A DNA stretch of 64,000 bases, taken from positions 7,943,001-8,007,000 of the forward strand of contig BSBM01000994.1 in the NCBI GenBank assembly GCA_027924585.1, in the 5' to 3' direction. Shown here piece after piece: positions 12,183 through 23,290 of this stretch. Position 1 is the first letter of the stretch. Each line of letters starts with the position of its first letter. Below the pieces are notes generated by a model that had not been told where the DNA came from, did not search any database, and saw only the letters and a program-made list of their open reading frames with translations. The position numbers and the translations under genes were made by a program. Origin of the DNA: Larix kaempferi. Taxonomy: Eukaryota; Streptophyta; Pinopsida; Pinales; Pinaceae.

Positions 12183-15100
12183 CTCCCTCTTACCGAGGAA
12201 GGTGTTCCGCACCACTCCCAACTTATCTCTGAAGAAGACAAACTTCCCCCTCCCCAAAGATTTCGTTAGGACATCTGCAACCTGCTGATCAGTGGATATG
12301 TACTGAAGCTCAACTGCTCCTCTCTGAACGTAGTCCCGGATGAAGTGATATCTGATCTCAATGTGCTTTGACCTGTCATGAAAAACTGGATTCTCAGAGA
12401 GCTGAATGCAACTCTGATTGTCGCAGTAAATCACCGTAGGCCTCAGCTGCTGAATAAATAAATCTACCAATAACTTACGAAGCCACAGTGCTTCGCAAGT
12501 CGCCTGACTGGCTGCCATATACTCAGCCTCAGCAGAACTCAATGCAACGGACTTCTGTTTCCTGCTGAACCACGACACTGCTGCCGAGCCCAAGATGAAA
12601 CAGCAACCGGAAGTGCTCTTCCGGTCCCTCACACAACCTGCCCAGTCTGTTTCTGTGAACCCAATCAAACTAACTCCACCTGAACCCCTGTAGTCCAGAC
12701 CATAATCCACCGTCCCTGCAAGGTATCTCAAGATGTGCTTTGCAGCACTCCAGTGTACACTCCTAGGCTGCACCATGAACTGGCTAAGAGTGTTGACTGC
12801 AAAGCACAAGTCTGGCCTGGTGTTGACCAGATACATCAACGATTCGATGAGCCGACGATATAATGTGGGATCCACCAACTTACCATCTGAAGCATGAAGT
12901 TGCTTCAAGTTGGTGATCATGGGTGTAGACATGGGCCTGCAGTCGTCCATCCGAAAAGTCTTCAGGATCTCTGCAGCATACTTCCCCTGTCCTAGGAAAA
13001 TATGTCCTGGCTCCTGCCATACCTCCATCCCCAAATAGTAATGCATCAGCCCAATATCTGTCATCTCATACTCAGCTGCAAGATCTCTCTTGCACAGAGC
13101 AATAAGACGCTCATCTCCAGTGATAAATAAATCATCAACGTATAGCAGAAGAATGAGCGGATCTCCACCAACCACAATGTAGTATAGGTTGGGATCAGCC
13201 TCACTCTTCTGGAATCCCATCGACATCAGATACGCATCTATCCTGGAGTACCAAGCTCTGGGAGCTTGCTTCAGACCGTACAAGGCTTTCCTAAGCCTGC
13301 AAACATGTGAATCTCTCCCATGTGTCTCAAATCCCTGTGGCTACTCCAAGTACACCTCCTCCTACAGAAGACCATTGAGAAATGCGGTCTTCACATCCAT
13401 CTGGTGGATCCTCCAACCCATCTCTGCAGCAATCGATATCACTGCCCTGATGGAGGAATACCGAGCCACTGGAGCAAAAGTCTCATCATAGTCGACTCCC
13501 TCAACTTGTGAGAACCCTCGAGCCACAAACCGAGCCTTGAACTTCTCTACACTGCCATCTGCTGCATGCTTGACCTTGTAGAGCCACTTGGAAGTCACAA
13601 CTGACTTCCCCTCAGGCCTCGATACAATCTCCCAAGCATCATTCTTCATGATGGAATGGTATTCTTCCATCATGGCATCTCTCCACACCTGATGCTAAGA
13701 AGCCTCCTCAAAAGTAGAAGGCGCTGAGTCACGAAGACTCGCAACAAGGGCTGACCCATATCTATCTGGCTCAAAAATAGTCCTGATCTGCTCCTGAGGT
13801 CTACCAAATGCCTCTGCTTCCTTCAAGGTGTCTTGAAGCCACTTGGGCTTCTTCTTCCTTGAAGGCTCCTCTGAACCTGGTGTACCCTCCTCTGAGGGCG
13901 TGTCAGAAGCATGAGGTCTACCACCCCTAGGACCTGTAGCTGATGAACTAGTCCCAGAAGACCCTGCAATCTGTGAGCCAGAAACCGGTGATCCTGAACC
14001 TGTAGCAGTCCCTGTACCTGTCCCTGTACCTGTAATCTAAACCACTGACCCTGTAGAACCTATGCCTGTACCAAGTGATCCAGTCACCCCAGAAACCTGT
14101 GGACCTGTAACCTGTATCGAAGAAGCCTGTGCCAACTGAGGTGTGGGAGCTGGTGTCTCCCCCTGCTCTAACTCTCTGGACTTCCTGAAGGCCCTCTCCT
14201 CCTCAAACTTTACTTCCCGCCTAACTACAACTCGCCTCTGGCCAGGAATGTAAAGCCGATATGCCTTCGAAGTCTCGTCGTAACCCACAAAGATGCCTCT
14301 CTCTACGGTGGGCTCGAACTTCGTCCTCCTCTCTGAGAGGACGTGAGAGTAAGTCAGAGAGCCAAATATGCGAAAGTGGCTCACCTCAGGCTTCTTGCCT
14401 GAATACATCTCCTCTGGAGTCATCCTCCCCACGGCACGGTGGGGACTCCTGTTCTGCAGGTACACTGCAGTGTTGCAGGCCTCAGCCCACAGAAAGAACG
14501 GTAATCCCTGATCATGAAGCATGGCCCTCGCTGCTCCAAGGATCGACCTGTTCTTCCTCTCTGCTACTCCATTCTGCTCAGGAGTGTAGGGAACTGTCAA
14601 CTGACGCTGTATGCCCTCCTGTCTGCAGAATGCACTGAACTCCTTGGAGGTATACTCACCCCCGTTGTCTGACCTCAACATCCTGATCTTCCTCCCCGTC
14701 TGCTTCTCCACAAGGGCTTTGAACCCTTGGAAGACACTCAATACAAGTGGGGACTTCTTGCCCCGCAAGAAGTAGATCCAGGTCTTCCTGGAGTAGTCAT
14801 CAATAAAGCTGATATAGTACTCATGGCCACTCAAGGATACTGAGGACATAGGACCACATATGTCGGTATGAATCAGATCGAGCACACCTGCTGCTCTCGT
14901 GTCACTGCTAGGAAACACGGTCTTGGTGTACTTTCCCAAAGCACACCCTCTGCATACATCACTCTGCTCGGTGTCAAAATCAGGTAAACCTATAACCATG
15001 CTCCTCAACACTCCCAGAGCGGGGTGATGTAAATGGGCCATCCTCCTGTGCCATAACTCACACAGCTCACTGCTGCTGCTGCTGTGTGCTAGAGCATGCT

Positions 15101-16463
15101 GCGGCTGAAACAAGAGCTTGTACAGTCGTCCACATCTAACTCCAATATCCATGGGAGTAGATACACCTGTGGTCTTGGGAAACACCTGCACTCTCCCATC
15201 TAAGAAGCACACCCCAAGACCCCTGTCCTCAATCGTGGAAACTGAAACAAGGTTCTTCTTCAGCCCAGGGACGTACAACACATCCCTCAAAGTCATGGGA
15301 CTCATGGACTCCCTCTCAAATATGACTGTCCCCTGACCCACTGCTCTAACAATGGTGTTGTCACCAAGCACAACCTCCACCTCTCTCTCTGTCCGTGATA
15401 ACTCGGAGAAGAACTCCCGAGTACCTGTCATGTGCCTCGAAGCTCCGCTATCAATATACCACGTACCAGTGGTGGAAGGACCTGTCTAATGCCCTGTCAA
15501 CAATGAGTGCTCAATATCCAAATCCATGTCAATGCTGGTGACTAAAGAAACTCTCTCTCTCTCACTCTGTCCAGCATATAGGGAAAACTCCCTCTGAAAC
15601 CTGTCACCAAACTCATCAATCTCTGCTGAGGCTGCTGTCTGCTGACCTGGTCCCTTCTTCCTCTTCTTGTTTGGACACTGAGATGCATAGTGCCCAAACG
15701 CCTGACAACAGTAGCACTTGATTTTACTCAAGTCCTTCTTCTGCCCACCATGTGTATGATAATGTTGCTGCTGTCCCTTGGCCCCATGCTTCTTGGGACC
15801 CTTCTTCTTCTTCCCTTTGGCTGTGAGAGCCACGTTCTCCTCATCTGCTATACCACCTGATGTACTGCCCTGTACGAGACCCCTCCTGGTCTCCTCCTGC
15901 ACAAAGTCATCCCACAACCTCTCCCATGATGGAAGGTTCTCCCTGCCCACAATGGCTTGCACAAATGCACTCCAGGGCCTTGAAGCCCCATTGACTGCTG
16001 TGCGAACTAACTCTGTAGGGGATACTACTTCACCAACTGCTGCTAGTTCATCCCGAACTGCAGAGATCCTGGTGAGATAAGCTGTGACTCCCTCTCCTCT
16101 GATCATCCTGATACTCTTGAGCTTCTCCTTGAGAACCATCTTCTTGTTCTCGTTGGAGCTCTCATACAAGCTGATCAAGGCACTCCACATCTCGTGTGCC
16201 TTGGTCTTCCCCGAAATGTGAGGGATGATGTGGTCTTTCACTGCATCTAGAATGATTCTCCTAGCCTTACAGTCTTTCTTGTTGAAGGCTGAAAGAGCGG
16301 TCACATCTGAGCCATCTGGAATGGTAATGGGGTTTGTGGTGGTGTTCCTCACCACCTCCACCCATAACTCGTTCTCCTCCAAAGGCAACAGAATTCTGGC
16401 CTTCCAAGGCACAAAATTCTCCGTCCCACTCAATCTATCCTCAATCCTCAACCCTGTAGCCAT
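12177..16463 (-). pseudogene. Copia gag-pol polyprotein, one frame, five internal TAG codons
   Basis: From the ATG at 16463 (MATGLRIEDRLSG) a single frame of 1428 codons runs to a TAG at 12179-12177, which lies in the first bases of the 3' LTR. No frameshift was found. Domains: capsid (residues 1-240), zinc knuckle CYCCQAFGHYASQC (250-263), protease DSG (338-340, in YIDSGASRHMTG), integrase HHCC (about 472-507) and D,D35E at 534, 599 and 635, reverse transcriptase with YVDD (1108-1111), and RNase H (TDWAG, SSAEAEY, YCDNQS). Internal TAGs are at 15488-15486, 14039-14037, 13697-13695, 13364-13362 and 13343-13341. Each is one C-to-T change from CAG. The first separates gag from pol. The upstream in-frame extension to 16553 has no ATG. 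Confidence 0.95.
12183..12191 (-). other. Polypurine tract of the intact Copia element
   Basis: The minus strand reads AAGAGGGAG directly before the 3' LTR, the expected plus-strand primer site. Confidence 0.85.
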
Positions 16464-16577
16464 TTGGAAATCAATCCAAAGGAACGCTGCCCACTGACAG
16501 AAGGTAAGAACACTTAGTTTTCTGAGATCTGCAAGTTTTATGTGTGTCTGCAAATCAGTTTGTTTTCTGCCCCCTGT

Positions 16578-16589
16578 GCTCTGATACCA
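16578..16589 (-). other. Primer-binding site of the intact Copia element
   Basis: The minus strand reads TGGTATCAGAGC immediately after the 5' LTR, matching the 3' end of initiator Met-tRNA as in most plant Copia elements. Confidence 0.95.
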
Positions 16590-17772
16590 TGTAGATTTTC
16601 TGCCTTCACTGCCTGCTGGTTTAATGCCAAGTTTAAGGTGGTTTTCACCTACAGTCGGTTTTGCATTGGCTGTAGGTTACTTAATACACATTAGATAAAC
16701 AATAAACACACAGTGAAAGCAATTTAACAGGCTGCAAGCTAATTCACAATATTCACACACAAATTTGACACAAGTATTTTTGGCCAAATCGAGCCCTGGA
16801 AAAACCCCCACGGGGAAAACCAGTTGAGAGAGAGAGGTATTTATTATTTCTTCAGCATAATAATCTAACAGCAGTATGAAATCAAATACAACTTATCTCT
16901 ACAATAACTGCACCCCAGACTGCCTTGCAGAATCTTCTCGATTTCTGTGCAGATGATTGCTGGGATTCTGAGCTGTATTCTCCTCCTCGATTTTGGTGTC
17001 AAACCACCCCAAAAATCAGAGCAGAAACTATCTCAATTTCTGTGCTGTTATCTCTTTGAAAAGACTGAGCAGACAGACTAGAAAACCGTGCCCTGTAATT
17101 TCCCAATAGACTGAGCAGACCTTATCTCAGGTATCATGCCCAGATTCTCCTCGAGCTGAGTGCAGGAAAGAACAGACTGGGATACGGTATTTCCCTTTGG
17201 AATTTGCACTGGGTTAAAGTCTCGATATGAGAGCCACAAGTTTCATTGAAGCTGCCTGAGATTTGAACCCATATCTTCCTCGAACTGTTGAATGAGATAA
17301 TGGCTGCTGCCAACAGCATCACCCCGATTTCTTTTGCTGGAGATAACCTATGCTGTGAATTAAACTATGCTGATAATAAATGCCCTGTACTGTGCCTCGA
17401 ATACAGTGCCAGATGATGGCTGAGCTCCTCGAAATGTGTGCTACCTGCAGTACTCTCTCGACCTCCTGTTCTCACAATCACAATGATGATTATCATTTAG
17501 GTATTTGCCTCCCTCCCTTTTATCCATCCCTAAAAGGAATCTTTAAACCAATGGTTGAGATTAGATCTAATCAATGGTTCAGATTAGATGTGAGTAAAAC
17601 TTCATTAATTAAATCACTTAATTAATAATTACCCACTCACTTTATGACTTAGGACAAAAGTGACTTTATAGTCTCATTAATTAATTAATTAATGTGAGGG
17701 TCCCACCACCCCTTTCTTAGTGACTTAGGCTAAATCACTAGGGGGAACACATCCATGGTACAAAAACTAACA
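16590..17772 (-). repeat. 5' LTR of the intact Copia element (1183 bp)
   Basis: Pairs with 10977-12182. It carries the promoter side of the element and lacks the 23-bp duplication present in the other copy. Confidence 0.97.
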
Positions 17773-18058
17773 CTATAATATTACTAATTATAAAAAACAC
17801 TAAAGTATAATATCATTATTACTAACCACAATGGGTTGGAAGGTGAAGTGGAAAGGGAAGAGGCTCTGCTAGAACCCTAGGCGAGCCTTCGTGTGAGATC
17901 CTGCAAAGATTGAGAGCCTTTACAAAGACTGAGAGCCTTGGCCACATTTACTGGCCATGTAATTGGGGATTCAGCCAGATCTAACAGCTTCTACTGTTGT
18001 GATCTGGCTTGCAGACCCTAGCTTGATTCTTGATTATCATAAGGCTTGAAGGGAGCAA

Positions 18059-18190
18059 ATGGCCACCCTGCCACCTGATTTCACTCTGACAACGCAACAA
18101 GGAACTTCTGCTGAAGTTCATGCCAGTGGCAGCAATGATGCGCAAAAGATCCCTCGCAAGTTTGTTCTGAAGACAGAAAGTCTACCATGA
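18059..18190 (+). other. Short open frame of unknown meaning (43 codons)
   Basis: ATG at 18059 opens MATLPPDFTLTTQQGTSAEV and closes with TGA at 18188. It could be the start of a retroelement ORF1. Nothing downstream supports it and no family is recognised. Confidence 0.15.
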
Positions 18191-18763
18191 TGTATTGAAA
18201 TTTGAGATCCTGCTGATGAAATTTCTGTTGAAACTACTGTTAATAAATGTTGTTGTTTGTGATGGTTTGAGGTGTCAGACCCTGCTAGGTTACTTTGTAT
18301 GTAGAGTTCCCCCTAAGCCTGTCATTAGGGCCTGAGTGAAAGAGGCTAGGTAGCTATACCACTGGATTTGCGCAGCCACGAGAAGCATGACAAAAGGATT
18401 TTTTCAGTTCTTGTTGAGAAAGGATAGCAATGTTTCGGAGGTGATCACACTGACCATTGGATGTGTCACAATACCCTAATGGTATTGTCTGAGTCGTATG
18501 AGAACTTCTCAGATGACAAGTCTGCTCAACTGCACTGATTTCAACTTCTTATTCACAATTTTGCTGAAAATTATTCGGTCTTAGAATTGGATTCAGGACA
18601 CTCACTTGACTGAAATCAAAATTGTGCAAAGGACAACTGAAATAATTAGCTACAGTCAAACAGCACACCAAGAAATCATACATAATCAAGGCACACTAAT
18701 AGATGCCAATAAAGTAACGCACATAAAATAAATGCATATGATGGAAATGAGAAAGTCCTGCAC

Positions 18764-19085
18764 CTGAGGACTTAAAAGGGCCATCTTCTGCACTCAAAAA
18801 GTCTACTAGAAATCTTTCCATCACATCTGCATTGTAATCGATGGAAGGACTATCAGAAAGACCAAATCCAGGCCAATCAACAATTACAGCCCGCCAATTT
18901 GTGTCCCCTTCTTGTGATAACAGGTCTTTTGTAACTGCTTGCCATTCTTCTGTAGTACTTACATCAGAGATGGTGGGGAGCAGAAGAATATCCTTGCATG
19001 GCCCAGAATTGCTTCCCTTCTGTTCCTCGAAGTGTATTTTAATAGATTTATTTTTAAAACTCCATGTCCATGTACCAGTCTGAAA
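18764..19085 (-). CDS. Alpha/beta-hydrolase-fold protein, internal exon (upstream part)
   Basis: Host-gene exon of 322 bp on the minus strand. The acceptor is TGTGCAG|TTTCAG at 19086/19085 and the donor is CTCAG|GTGCAG at 18764/18763. It reads FQTGTWTWSFKNKSIKIHFE, then KDILLLPTISDVSTTEEW, then WRAVIVDWPGFGLSDSP and DYNADVMERFLVDF. This is the N-terminal half of the alpha/beta-hydrolase core: first strands, the oxyanion-region loop PTISDVST and the WPGFGLSD turn. I recognise it as the same plant protein family as the exon at 5671-5830. The exon starts in phase 0 and leaves one base, matching that exon. Codons for a transit peptide and the protein start are not in the sequence I could assign upstream. 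Confidence 0.87.
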
Positions 19086-19127
19086 CTGCACAGATTTAAA
19101 ACACGATAAATAGACTGAGCAAATTGC

Positions 19128-19247
19128 ATACCATTTCTCCAGCTTAGTGAATATACAGCTGCCTAATATACCATTTCTCCAGCTTAGTGAATATACAGTT
19201 GCCTAATATACCACTTCTCCAGCTTAGTGAATATACAGCTTTGTTGC
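19128..19247. repeat. 40-bp tandem repeat, three copies
   Basis: Unit ATACCATTTCTCCAGCTTAG plus TGAATATACAGCTGCCTAAT at 19128, 19168 and 19208; the third copy diverges after about 31 bases. It lies in the intron just upstream of the hydrolase exon acceptor. Confidence 0.93.
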
Positions 19248-19874
19248 CTATACAGTTGTCTAATGCCTACAAATGAAGTGACCAGTATGAACTTTCAGTA
19301 TTTTAGTTGAATGTTTCTCCTTCTGTTCATCAGCTTCGGCTATCTCAGCATGACAAAGTTAAGACTAAATCAGTTAGCTATTCCAGCACCATTTTTGTAT
19401 TTATATTATGCAACTACATCTAAATTACAATCTCCAGTCAAACAAAATAAAAATCTAGGAACCAAAGAAACTTGTCTTTGACTGTTTTATTTAGGCCAAA
19501 GATGAACTAGTAAATGAATCAAAGAGGTCAAATTAAAAGAAAAATGGCAGCTATGAGAAGTTAAATCACATCTTGAAATCCACAACCATAAGGACAAAGC
19601 CAAACTCAATGAGGTTCAAGATCAAGGATTGTTCAGATCCTTTTCTAAGTATAATTACTCGATTTATATCCAATTGGTATTAGTGTGAATATTTTCCAAA
19701 TGATATGGATTTTAAAATACAAAACATGAAAAGTTTAACTTTAAAGAAATATGCAATTAATTAGGATTGTGAATATCACCTCAAATCATATTCTAGGTCT
19801 TGTGACAGGTTATAGTAACTAACAGTTGTATCTTAACAATTGACATGAGCTGAAATGCAGATGTGTAGAGTTTG
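19248..19874. other. No gene recognised
   Basis: AT-rich, presumably intron of the hydrolase gene. Nothing supported on either strand. Confidence 0.5.
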
Positions 19875-19882
19875 CAACGTAG

Positions 19883-21074
19883 CAATGTTACCAGACTTGG
19901 AATCGGCAATAAAACGGCAAGGCAAAAGAGCGAAGAGTTTGAATCGGATTGGGAAAAAATCGGCAAATACAAAAAATTAAATATATACATGTATTTTGAA
20001 TTAAAAAAAAAAGCATTTTTCATAGATATTCAAAATAGCCATGTCCATATAGTAATATACTGTAAGATTTGGATAGAAGTCCAAAATATATCAATTCTCA
20101 TCCATAAGGTGAGTCCAAATAAGATCCTCATCCATAAGATGATTCCAGATTGAGATAAGATCTTCCTCTTGAATATAAAGATTTTTTATTTAAAAAATAA
20201 TAAATATATTCAATATTCAATTTAATATTGAATTTATATATTTATAAACTAATATATAAGTTTTTATTAATGTAAATATAAGTCTAAAGTAATTAATAAT
20301 ATATGTAAGCATTTATATAAATTCCAATAACTTAGTATATGTAAGTATTTATGTAATTATTAACTTGGTATAAATTCCAACAACAATAAAGTAATTAATA
20401 ATATGTAAGCATTTATATAATTAATAATATATGTGCATTTTATAAACCGCATTTGTGATTAAAGTTTTTCATACTCCTGAGTCCCAACAAACATCACATT
20501 AGCTTGACTCAACAAGTCAAAACATCCATTCCATGGAGTCACACGACGGAAACATAATGCCTGTCGCCCTTTTTTTTTTATACCTATCGAAGATGAACAC
20601 AAACATAATAGGAGTCGCGTGACCCGAAAGAGTTACGGTTGTCAATCGCCGTGACTGCCGAAAACAGAAAATGTGACCCGAAAGAGTTACGTCTGTCAAT
20701 CGTCGTGACTGCCGAAAACAAAAAATGCGACCCGAAAGAGTTATGGCTGTCAATCGCCGTGACTGCCGAAAACAGAAAATGCGACCCGAAAGAGTTACGA
20801 CTGTCAATCGTCATGACTGCCGAAAACAAAAAATAAAGAATAAGACGAAATGAAGCCAAAATCGGGGTTTTGAAATTAAACTGGGCACCAATCCTATCTG
20901 AATCATGAGTCAAACTCACCGAACCTAGTCAAAATCACAGTTTATACTTGGTCAAACGAACCACACTCGGTCAACGCGAGTTATACTCTGCCCGAGCTGA
21001 ATCGACTCGTTTTGTAGGCGATCCGATTCAAACTCACGATTTTCCGAGTTTGACTCACGAGTCCTGTTACTATG
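19883..21074. mobile_element. hAT-like non-autonomous DNA element E1
   Basis: Flanked by the 8-bp duplication CAACGTAG (19875-19882 and 21075-21082). The ends are CAATGTTACC and, reverse-complemented, CATAGTAACA, so it begins CA and ends TG. Subterminal regions repeat GAATCGG and ACTCGG-type words in inverted orientation. The interior has an AT-rich block with a repeated TATGTAAGCATTTATATAA and a 54-bp tandem array. No transposase frame. The superfamily call rests on the 8-bp duplication and CA...TG ends. Confidence 0.75.
20619..20834. repeat. 54-bp tandem repeat, four copies, inside E1
   Basis: Unit starting G[TC]GACCCGAAAGAGTTA and ending CGAAAACARAAAAT, exactly 54 bp four times. Odd and even copies share variants (AATCGCCGTG versus AATCGTCRTG), pointing to duplication of a dimer. 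54 is a multiple of three, so long frames on both strands are artefacts. Confidence 0.95.
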
Positions 21075-21086
21075 CAACGTAGGTCT

Positions 21087-23290
21087 TGTTACCAGCTTAA
21101 GTTGTACTTAGTTGGACTTTCAAGCAAGCGGGTAAAGTTTGAACATATCATGTGTTTGTCATTAATGTTCTGAAGTCCATCGGGCCTTTCACGGCCCTTT
21201 TTTCGCTTTTTTCACATGTTCATACTCCACGGGGTTTTGTAATAAAGTGTCGTAGCATGATGATTTTTTTGTAAAAGACTTGGCTTCCCTAGACTTAGAC
21301 ATCAATCCGAGTATTCCAAGGTGTTTTTTCCTTGTTAATTATACTTTTCTTTTCAGCGAGGTATAATTTTCGAGTTTTTCACCTGCTCCTCCAAAACACT
21401 GGAATGCTCGTATTGGTGGTTAGGCCTTAGGAGGTTATTAAAGTCTAGGTTTCAATGTATATTACCATGCTAGGCACTAATAATGAGTCATATGAACATG
21501 TGCTAGGTCCCCCTATGTTTATTTTTTATTTTCGCAAAAAATAATTTTTCTCGTAAAACGGAGATTTTTTAATGTTTTAATTAAAAAAAATTGAAAAAGT
21601 CATAAAAAAGTGGTTAGGGTGAAGAATTTGCTATGGGGGTGATCGTTTTCTAACTCAGAGTACCCACTTAATCCCTAATCCCACTTTTAAGAGAAAAAAT
21701 TCAATTATTTCTCATAAAAATTGAAATTCTCTCGAAAAAGGCCTAAAAAGACGTAATAAAGTCAAATTCGGCATTCCTAAATCAATGGGAACATGTCGGG
21801 GACAAAATCCGAGTTAAGGCGAGTTCATTCCCAGTTGATGGCGAGTTAACAGGACTCCGTATTTGGTGGTTGAGTTGATTGTTCAGAGGTGGCGAATTTA
21901 TCAAGCATGAGGGCACATCTCTCATGTTGATGTCACAGGATGAGTGAGGGCACATCTACCAAAGCCCAGTTAACTCAAATTAGGCCCAGTTGGGCTCAAT
22001 TCAACCTCAGATCACTCTCAATCAACTCCTAATCATCCACAGTGAAGCTCTCGGTCAAGAATGCGCCCCTTTCTTGGGATTTGCACCCCCCCTCTCTGTA
22101 ATTTTCTATTTAAGCAAGCTCACTCTCTCATTTTCTCTAGTTGGAGTTGGAGAGTCGAAGCTCTGCCATTGTAACGCTTGTTTATCTTTTGAGAATAAAG
22201 CTAAGTTGCACGAAACGGGGACGAAACGAGGAAACAGGGAAACGTTGGAAACGTGGACCCCCCAAATTTTGGAAACGGGGAAAAGCGATATATATATATA
22301 TATGAGCAAGGACAAAATTATTATTAAACATAAACCATAAATTATTAATTACATTTAGTTGCAAGCAACATTGCCAAGTGATAAATGTTAAATGATATAG
22401 ATAAAATTGAAATCATACATGTAACATCACATTTTACTCATTAACCCAAGTCTATATCATTTCATTCATGCAAGTAGTAATATCGAAAAACAACCTTTTA
22501 TAAACGAGGCTATATACTATATATCCAAAATTAGCCTTTATGTATGAAGCTGCAAGTACAACGTATCAAACTCTGAACAATGAACATACTAACATAGAAA
22601 TAAAAGTAAAACATGAGCTCATACTAATAGTCACCCTCATCTTCATAGTCTTCCTCAAAAATAGAACATGAAGCACGCTCAGCAGCAGAATGTAGATTGG
22701 AAGAAGTATTTCCAATTCCACTTCTAGGTTCCTCGATACTTGGTGCAACAAGAGAGAAGTCCAAGTCAAAAAATTATGACTCGACATCCCAATCTACACA
22801 AGGCCCATTGCAATATTCTGGGCCCTGAGTGCTCAAGTCGCTTGTGTGAGGAGAGAATGAAGTGATGTTCTCTTTATAGCTTTCTTCAACCTAATTAGAA
22901 GCATCTAGAATTAAATTTTATTTTAAAATTTAATGTATTAACCCTTAATTATTGAAATCCATGGGCGGAAAGAGACTTTATGGGATGGTTTTTTAACTGA
23001 CAAACTTTTATTTGACAAGAAACGCACCGTACAAGAGAGGAAACATGACGGAAACGTGTTTCCGTCTGTACAGATGTGTTTCCCACGTAGGAAGCGATTT
23101 TCCATCAAGTACCATACGAGTTTCCGATTTTCAGCGAGTTTCCGAGGTTGAAACGGGTGCCAGACCTAAGTTTCCTGCAACTTAGGAATAAAGAGACTTT
23201 GGAGATCAAGTTTGTGTGTTGCTCTACCTGTGTGGATAAATGGTCCAAGTGCATAAACAAAGGTGATCTGTAGTGAGCTACTTGCACATT
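21087..23290 (+). repeat. Ty3-like LTR, G family, first copy (right end not located)
   Basis: Starts TGTTACCAGC, 4 bp after the E1 target duplication. It aligns for about 900 bp with the element at 63112-64000: the clause TCATTAATGTTCTGAAGTCC, GGGGTTTTGTAATAA, CGAGTTTTTCAC and AGGAGTTATTAAAG-like blocks. A poly-A type GAATAAAG at 22193-22200 was the insertion site of element E2; sequence resumes at 23186 with GAATAAAGAGAC. I could not find the 3' end or an internal coding region. Confidence 0.6.
22201..23185. mobile_element. hAT-like non-autonomous DNA element E2
   Basis: 8-bp duplication GAATAAAG at 22193-22200 and 23186-23193. Inverted ends CTAAGTTGCACGAAAC and CTAAGTTGCAGGAAAC match at 15 of 16 bases. 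Subterminal GAAAC/GTTTCC words occur at both ends. A (TA)n tract lies about 85 bp inside the left end, as in E3. No transposase frame. Confidence 0.85.

Larger units (their letters stand above)
10977..17772 (-). mobile_element. Nearly intact Ty1/copia retrotransposon
   Basis: A complete 6.8 kb element: LTR (17772-16590), initiator-Met primer site, gag-pol, polypurine tract, LTR (12182-10977). Both LTRs are TG...CA and the target duplication CTATA is perfect at 10972-10976 and 17773-17777. By eye the LTRs differ at nine positions, all transitions, plus a 23-bp indel, about 0.8 percent, so insertion was recent on the scale of this window. The element lies in a host intron in the same direction as the gene. 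It is unlikely to be autonomous because gag-pol carries five in-frame TAG codons. Confidence 0.97.
5831..18763 (-). other. 12.9 kb intron of the hydrolase gene
   Basis: Bounded by a GT donor at 18763-18762 (CAG|GTGCAG) and an AG acceptor at 5832-5831. The phases match (1 and 1). More than half of it is the Copia element at 10977-17772, inserted in the same orientation as the gene. It also holds a LINE remnant, a foldback repeat and tandem repeats. Stretches 5831-6419, 7341-8072, 8172-9373, 10490-10971 and 17778-18763 show no gene. Confidence 0.75.

Noticed and set aside
14261-16080. Plus-strand frames of 100-125 codons opposite Copia pol
   Set aside because: Shadow frames of the minus-strand polyprotein.
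12177-16463. A reassigned TAG codon (TAG read as glutamine)
   Set aside because: Five TAG-for-CAG positions suggested it, but seed-plant nuclear genes use the standard code and the polyprotein itself ends in TAG at 12177-12179. C-to-T decay at CHG sites explains the pattern.
20517-20919. Long frames on both strands repeating RIFCFRQSRRLT-type blocks
   Set aside because: Direct product of the 54-bp tandem array in E1, not a gene.
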